From contig CM020505.1 in the NCBI GenBank assembly GCA_009823395.1, positions 3,097,129 to 3,161,128 on the forward strand: a stretch of 64,000 nt of DNA. Direction: 5' to 3'. Source of the stretch: Thamnaconus septentrionalis (lineage: Eukaryota > Chordata > Actinopteri > Tetraodontiformes > Monacanthidae). Made by a program: the position numbers and the translations under genes. Positions 1 through 64,000 of this stretch are shown here, in pieces (position 1 is the stretch's first letter; each line of letters opens with the position of its first letter). The notes below the pieces were generated by a model. That model did not search any database. It saw only the letters and a list, made by a program, of their open reading frames with translations, and was not told the DNA's origin.

Positions 1-1808
1 AAAAAAATGTTCTACCCAGCAACAACCATGTTTTTTCCCTGGTAGCAACACAGTAAGAGCCTCCACGTGATGAAATGCTTTAGACTTGATTAACAAGTTT
101 GCGCTGCACAGACAGCAGAGAGGGAAAGTTTCTAACCGAGTCCAGCTCAGATCACCTTGCCCTTGCTCCAGTACTAAAAGGTAAAGCTCATCTTCCCGCC
201 CCTAAATCATCCATCCAGACTTTTTACTGCTTACTCCACTCTGCTCTCCCATTGGGCAGCGATTTGGCTTATTGGACACAAAATAAAAATATACGCTGTT
301 AGCCGAAGTGGCAGCAGAGGAGCCGCCATGGCAACAAACGACTTCAGGGGCCTGGCAGACAGTATTTAAGTGTTTTTATTGGCCACTCGGACTGCGGAAT
401 CGGTCCGCGCATTCTGATAGGCCCAGAGTGAATCTTGGCGGGTGCATCTACTCGAGGTGAAGGGGCTAAGTTGTGTGAAAGTGGGCAGTAATTAAAACCA
501 AGCATAAAGCTGTCAATAGGAGCTTATGACCCAGTGTAATTAGCCTAATATGATTTCTCTCTCTGCACTGTGCCGCTGCTCTAAACTGAGCTGACTTATC
601 GTCCTTGTGTACGCCTCAGACACAGAGGGAAAAGCCACGGAAGCCAGATGTGTGCACAGACAGATCACTGGCCAAATAGAGGCAGACAGGTAGACGGCAG
701 GATAGACGGACGGACTGGCAGACAGACAGGCAAACACTGAGAAAATAAAACTTATCACTTTATATTTAACAGCAGCGTCAAGAGGAATCATTTTATCGTA
801 GCATGTAGTCTTATTTTTCGGAACATCGGACTTATACACACACGTTACATGCACATACAAACACAGATAGGCACCGATGTGTACGTGTGTTAATGGACGT
901 CACATACACATACACACACACCACCAGGTTCCTCGATCCTCGGGGGACGTGTAGCGGTCACCATTAAAAGGTCTTTCCAATACAAGCTCTGTTACCAAGG
1001 GGGCTAACAGTTAATTCGATTGGCTGGCTGGTAATCAGGAAGTGGGGTGCACTGAGGGCCCGGTGATTAATGGCTCTGTTACCCGCCCGTCATCTCCCAA
1101 AGCTCCTCCCTCCCCTCCCCTCCCTCCCCCCTGTCATAAATTAAGACCCTCGTAAATAAAGACGGCACCACAATCAGGCAAACTCAATCAATTACGCAGG
1201 TTCTCTGGCCTCGGACCGCATGTCTGACAGGCGGGAATGCTAATGTTATTGTTGCTTCCGACGGGCTAGCCTGTCAATTAGCATCCCAACGCAGTGCGCA
1301 ACAGCATGAAAATGGACCCCGTCATTTAACACCTGTCTGGTTACTTGGTTTCTGTCTGATTGTCTCTTTACACTCGCATGTGTGAGCACTAATGTATTAG
1401 ATGAAGTGTTTGCAAGTGTTGTGTGCAATATTTCTCTGTGAAGACCTGTCCCATATTTCTTTCGCACGAGTTTCGTTCCCAAAAATACAGTTAAAGATCA
1501 AAAAACAAACTTTAAGTTTGTCTCCACTGCAGTAGACAGGAGAAACATTTTCAATCTTTGAGGCTATTATGATTTATGAATCTCAAGTTTATAGTCATTT
1601 TGTTTTGGGATATTTAGACAGCATTTATTCTCCTGATTTAAATTTCCATATCAATATTTTAAAGATGACAGAATAGTAAAAAACCTCTAAAAAAATGTGT
1701 GTTTATCACGACCAGTGACTAGGGTTGCCACCTCCTAGAGTTTCAAATTTGGGACATCTCTCAAGTCTGTCGACGGATTTTTGATTTGAAATGCAAAGAG
1801 TGGCGTAC
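1..1808 (-). other. ush2a: ush2a intron downstream of E33 (partial)
   Basis: No coding exon seen. Around 1000-1210 there is a homeobox-site-rich, pyrimidine-rich stretch (several TTAAT/ATTAA motifs) of the kind often seen in conserved non-coding DNA; conservation cannot be judged from one sequence. Short imperfect CA runs lie near 900-925. Confidence 0.6.
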
Positions 1809-60049
<58,241 letters not shown>

Positions 60050-63000
60050 CTGGAAGTAAAGAGGAATGCTTCATATTAAAATGGAAAGAGGGACATTTTG
60101 TGGGCTTGCAAAGAAAGAGAAATAGATGAGCAGGATTTATTCTTTAAAAAAATGACATGCAACATCAAGAATGGCATCAAAGGGACAAAGTCATGTTCCC
60201 CATTTCTATTTCAAGGATTAACATGGAAACTCTTTCATATTCACCCCCAGAGCAAACCGGGATTATATTTATGGATTTCTGCAGCAACTGAAAGTGAGCC
60301 TACGTGTCTTTTAGCGGAAAGCAGGAGTTTAGAAAGTGACGTACAGAGAAAAACAAAGGCGATGAGGACAAGGCAGGAAAGACAGAAGAAGAAAATCTAA
60401 AGGAAGAGGCCCATAAGATCTCCGTCTTTAGGTTTGCGGCACATTCATGAAGGACTCAGAGTACCTTCACTATTCCAGAAGGTGGAATGGCACGTATCGA
60501 ACGAATGCGGGTAGTTAGAAACGCACATAAGACGAGAATCCCTTCATCGCACGCTCGCAACTTACACATGCATAGGCAGATAAGAACCTGTACGGGACTA
60601 GTCAGAGGGATATTTCACTCCACAGTAGCTCATTTGAAGGTAATGCCTCCTCCCCCTCCTCCCTCCCCAGACATTTACATCCCACTGTACTGTCCTATAA
60701 TGGACATACACAGATGCATGTCCATGTACACAGACACACACTCTCCTTGTGATGCACACACACTCACACTCGCACAGACATGCACACACACACACACACA
60801 CACACACATTCAAAAGCCCACACCCACAGTGATGCAGTATAGCAGTAATGGTTTTGTGTGAAGGGCAAGCAGATCAAGGTGACTGAGCGGACTGAGGGAG
60901 CGTGCTGCGTCGCTAAGTGCTACCGCTAACCGCTAACGGCTTTCCCAGATGGCGGTGTGTGCATGTGTGTGCGCCGCGCGATGAAATCGAGAGAGTCAAC
61001 GAATGGCGATATTAAGACAAGCAGTTGAGCGAATGTGTGTTGGAAAAAGAGCTAGCATGTGTCCTATTGTCAAGGAATGTGTGTGCATTTTGCATGCTAA
61101 ATGCTTTAAAATTGAATAACAGGCCAACTAACACCAAGTCTGTCGCAGTTGTTCTTAAACATTAAATATCCCTAAGTACATTTTTATTTTATCTTTGTTC
61201 AATTTTTGCAGAGACTTAATTTGCTAATACTAACACATTTTGTGATGTATTAGCTAGCTAAAGCCTAAGTGCACAGTCTTTCTGAACCTGACTTCTTATA
61301 TTATGAGGGTTATTTTAAAAATTTGAAAAGATAGGAAGGAGGCTCTAATCCACTTCATGAATCTGAAGTTTAATAGATGTAAAGTTAGTAAGTCAGTTAG
61401 TTAGCCATACATAAATGTGGCTCTTGTGAATGCGGCTACAGTGAATGTTTAATCTGGCGTTAATGTTGGCATGTCAAGACAAACTGGAGTGCAGTGTCTT
61501 CTGAACACCTGGATGGTGCCACACTAGTTGCACAAACTTGTGTGTTTATGTTTTTTTTGTTCTGTTAATACACTTTTATAACATTAGGATACTTGGCCAT
61601 GATAGGCTTTCTTGTGTAAAATTTAAATTTTAGGCACACTACCACTTTAAACGCAGCTGTCCATATTTTACTGTCTAACAAAAAAGGAAAATGGCCAATG
61701 CTTTATTGATCTTAATGTTTTTATATTTACCAATAAGATAGCATAATCACTATAAAGGATACACATTCAAATATATAATAATTACACATGGTCCCACTTA
61801 TTTCTTAGCTGTGGGCAAAACACATGAATGAACACACACACGCAGTATGCACGCGCGCACACGCGCGCAGGCCGATTGTCATACAAACAAATGGTGACGT
61901 TAAGCTTGGCTGATTTTATGGATCCCAAATGTTGCCAACAACCTCTCAACACTCCCATCCACGCCTCTTTCATCTTCCCCCTTCCTCTCGTTGACCCCTC
62001 GCCTTGCTTCTATCTTTCCCCGCCACCGCTCTCCCTCTTCCTGCAGCCCCTCGCTCCCTCCGTCTGCCGCGGGTCTCCCTGCTAAATAAACAATGCAGCG
62101 AGTTGACCTTTTGGGTTAACAGGTTTTTATGCTAGCTCTACTCAGCACTCACGCTGATTCAATTACCAGCAAAAGGTCCGCCGAACTCCGGGAATAACTA
62201 AGGAGCCCGTCTCTCGCCGTGCCAGGCGTGCGCGGCTACACGTGCACGGCAGCGTGCGCTTCCACTGAGAAGACGACCGGCTTGTCTTCTCGCTGGTTTG
62301 TTTGATTCGTCATCCTGCCCTTCTGCTCGGCCGCGCTCTTGAGCCTTCATCTGTTACTCGCTGTTTAATCATATTGTTTTTAAGTTAACTCATCTACCCA
62401 CAAGCCAAAAAAATTGTTCAAGACCTTAAGACATTAATATAATAGCTGTGTTAAGGCTATGTTAAGTTTAAAAAGGCAATATTAAGCCTTTATCAATTAA
62501 AAAAAAATCTTAAACCAGCCAAATATTACACACTGGACCTTGAAGCTTTTTAAACAAATCTGACCACTAATGCATCACCACCTTGATGCTCCTGCTCCAA
62601 CAACTCCAAAATGGCCGCCACCCATCTGGCCGCATTCCACTCTCGTCCGCTTCCTCGCCATCAACCCCCCTGGCCGCCCCCCCTCGACCCTTCTAAGTGT
62701 TGACTGTTATTCGGGATTTACTGGCGCGTGTAAAAATCTGCAATTTGAAGGGCTGTTAAGTTTTTCAATTGAAATTTTCATTTAGGATGCAGGCGGTGGG
62801 TTTTCTCCCTCTAGTTTTTCTTTTCTTTTTTTTCAAACTGATGCCTTGCTGCCCTCTGGATAAGACGCGGAACGATTGTTAGGGGGCAACGCACAGCCGC
62901 AACTCCTCTCTTCTCCGGTTTCTGTCCAGTGCCTTGTCCTCCTTCCCTCCTTCCCTCATCCCTCCCAGTGTTTTTTACCCTCTCTTTCTTGCCCACCCCC

Positions 63001-63418
63001 CGCCCTCCCCCGTCACTCAGATCTTTCATTCCCAATTCTGCTCTCCCCTCCCGTCTCCCCCCTTCGTCCGCCGCTCCACGCCTCCCACCCTCATTCCTCC
63101 TCTCTCCAGTAAAACACAGTAGCAGGAGGCTAAAGCAGGAGTGCTGGGCCGCCAAGCCTTAAATCACATTTATAAGGATTTGGTTAGCATAGTAATAACA
63201 CAATCAACTGACAAGGGCTATGAGAGGGTGAGGGAGGGGGGAGGGGAGGGTGGGGTTGTGTGCGTTGTGTACTTGTGGGTGTAATGCTTTGTGGCTTCTT
63301 GCGCATATTGAAGCGTGTCTGTGTGTAGGTGAGGGGCCCGTGTAGACTGGAGTGTGTACATCAGTGTGTATCCATGTGAAGAGAAGAGGAAGGGTATTAT
63401 TTTTAGCCGCGCACAGGA

Positions 63419-63466
<48 letters not shown>

Positions 63467-64000
63467 CTTTTGGTGCCGACTGGGCTTTTGAAGGTGAGTC
63501 GAGGGTCCCAGGAGTCATAATGAGGACAAACGCTGAGCTTTACTGTAATCAAGATGCTTATGATACGGCGTCAAAAAACGTGACAAGTAATACGGCGAAA
63601 ATTTACATCGCGTTTTCATATCTTTACTTTTTTTTCCCCCAGCCACCAGCGGATTATTTAATGCCACTGCGGCTCAAAGAGACACTAAAGTGGCAGTGAA
63701 AAAGAGGATGATACATGACCAAGGTCACCAGCTTGATTTCTATCCATAACATTACGGCTACATGAGATGAATATTAGCCTTTAAGTAACTCCGACCCGCA
63801 ATGTCAATCACTCCCAACATCCTTTCTGGGTGTCTGCTGTGATTTTCCTGCATGTGACCTTTGTGGAAGTTTCCATTGAGGACGGAAGGAAAACAAAGAA
63901 GTCGCAGAATAGTTTTTGATATTAAACAATGTAATGCAAAAATAAAATACGGGACGCATGTTGTGCAGATGAGAGTTAAACTAGTTATTTTTTCCAACAA
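60050..64000 (-). other. ush2a: ush2a intron upstream of E1 (partial)
   Basis: About 4 kb with no exon. It contains (CA) near 60782-60808, CG/CA-rich DNA near 61835-61870, a lone copy of the MITE end ATTACACACTGGACCTT at 62525-62541 without a partner, CT-rich DNA near 62930-63110, and (GT) 63420-63462. The next 5' exon must lie beyond 64000. Confidence 0.65.

Noticed and set aside
1715..1785. Repeat-like stretch around 'agggttgccacctcctagag'
   Set aside because: It resembles a dispersed repeat, but I cannot see ends or a second copy in the window.

Overview
This window looks like a teleost fish genome, probably a percomorph. The signs are a compact vertebrate gene, very dense (CA)n and (GA)n microsatellites, and fish-type SINE, hAT and MITE insertions. 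I recognise one protein-coding gene: the central-to-late part of usherin (ush2a), on the minus strand. It enters beyond the right edge and leaves beyond the left edge, so neither its start nor its stop codon is in the window.

I placed 33 internal exons between 60049 (5' side) and 1809 (3' side), numbered E1-E33 here. Every exon is flanked by AG and GT on the coding strand, and all 32 junctions agree in phase. The joined exons encode about 2,366 residues: 20 fibronectin type III (FN3) domains, the last cut by the window edge. The seventh FN3 is split by an insertion of roughly 330 residues with 13 vicinal Cys-Cys pairs (E11-E15), a hallmark of usherin. In vertebrates usherin is a very large membrane-anchored extracellular protein of the photoreceptor periciliary membrane and the hair-cell ankle links, working with ADGRV1, whirlin and PDZD7.

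Layout from right to left along transcription: 64000-60050 intron; 60049-57789 E1-E4, with a hAT element in the first intron; 55125-47314 E5-E13; an 8.6 kb intron with a truncated SINE carrying its own minisatellite; 38747-37303 E14-E15, separated by a ~600 bp polypurine tract that abuts the E15 acceptor; 35791-31636 E16-E18; a 6.4 kb intron with a perfect-TSD hAT element and a CpG-rich patch; 25205-16609 E19-E25, with a full-length SINE; a 10.4 kb intron with a telomere-like array and many microsatellites; and 6230-1809 E26-E33, a tight cluster.

I found no second gene, functional RNA gene or CRISPR array, and no novel multi-gene system. What deserves a second look is repeat DNA lying on splice signals or coding sequence: the E15 polypyrimidine acceptor with no adenine for 103 nt, the E18 (TG)n acceptor, and the E6 (GCA)11 polyalanine run. 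Other points of interest are two large insertions at the same loop of two FN3 domains, three short stop-free in-frame introns, and transposons with readable target-site duplications.
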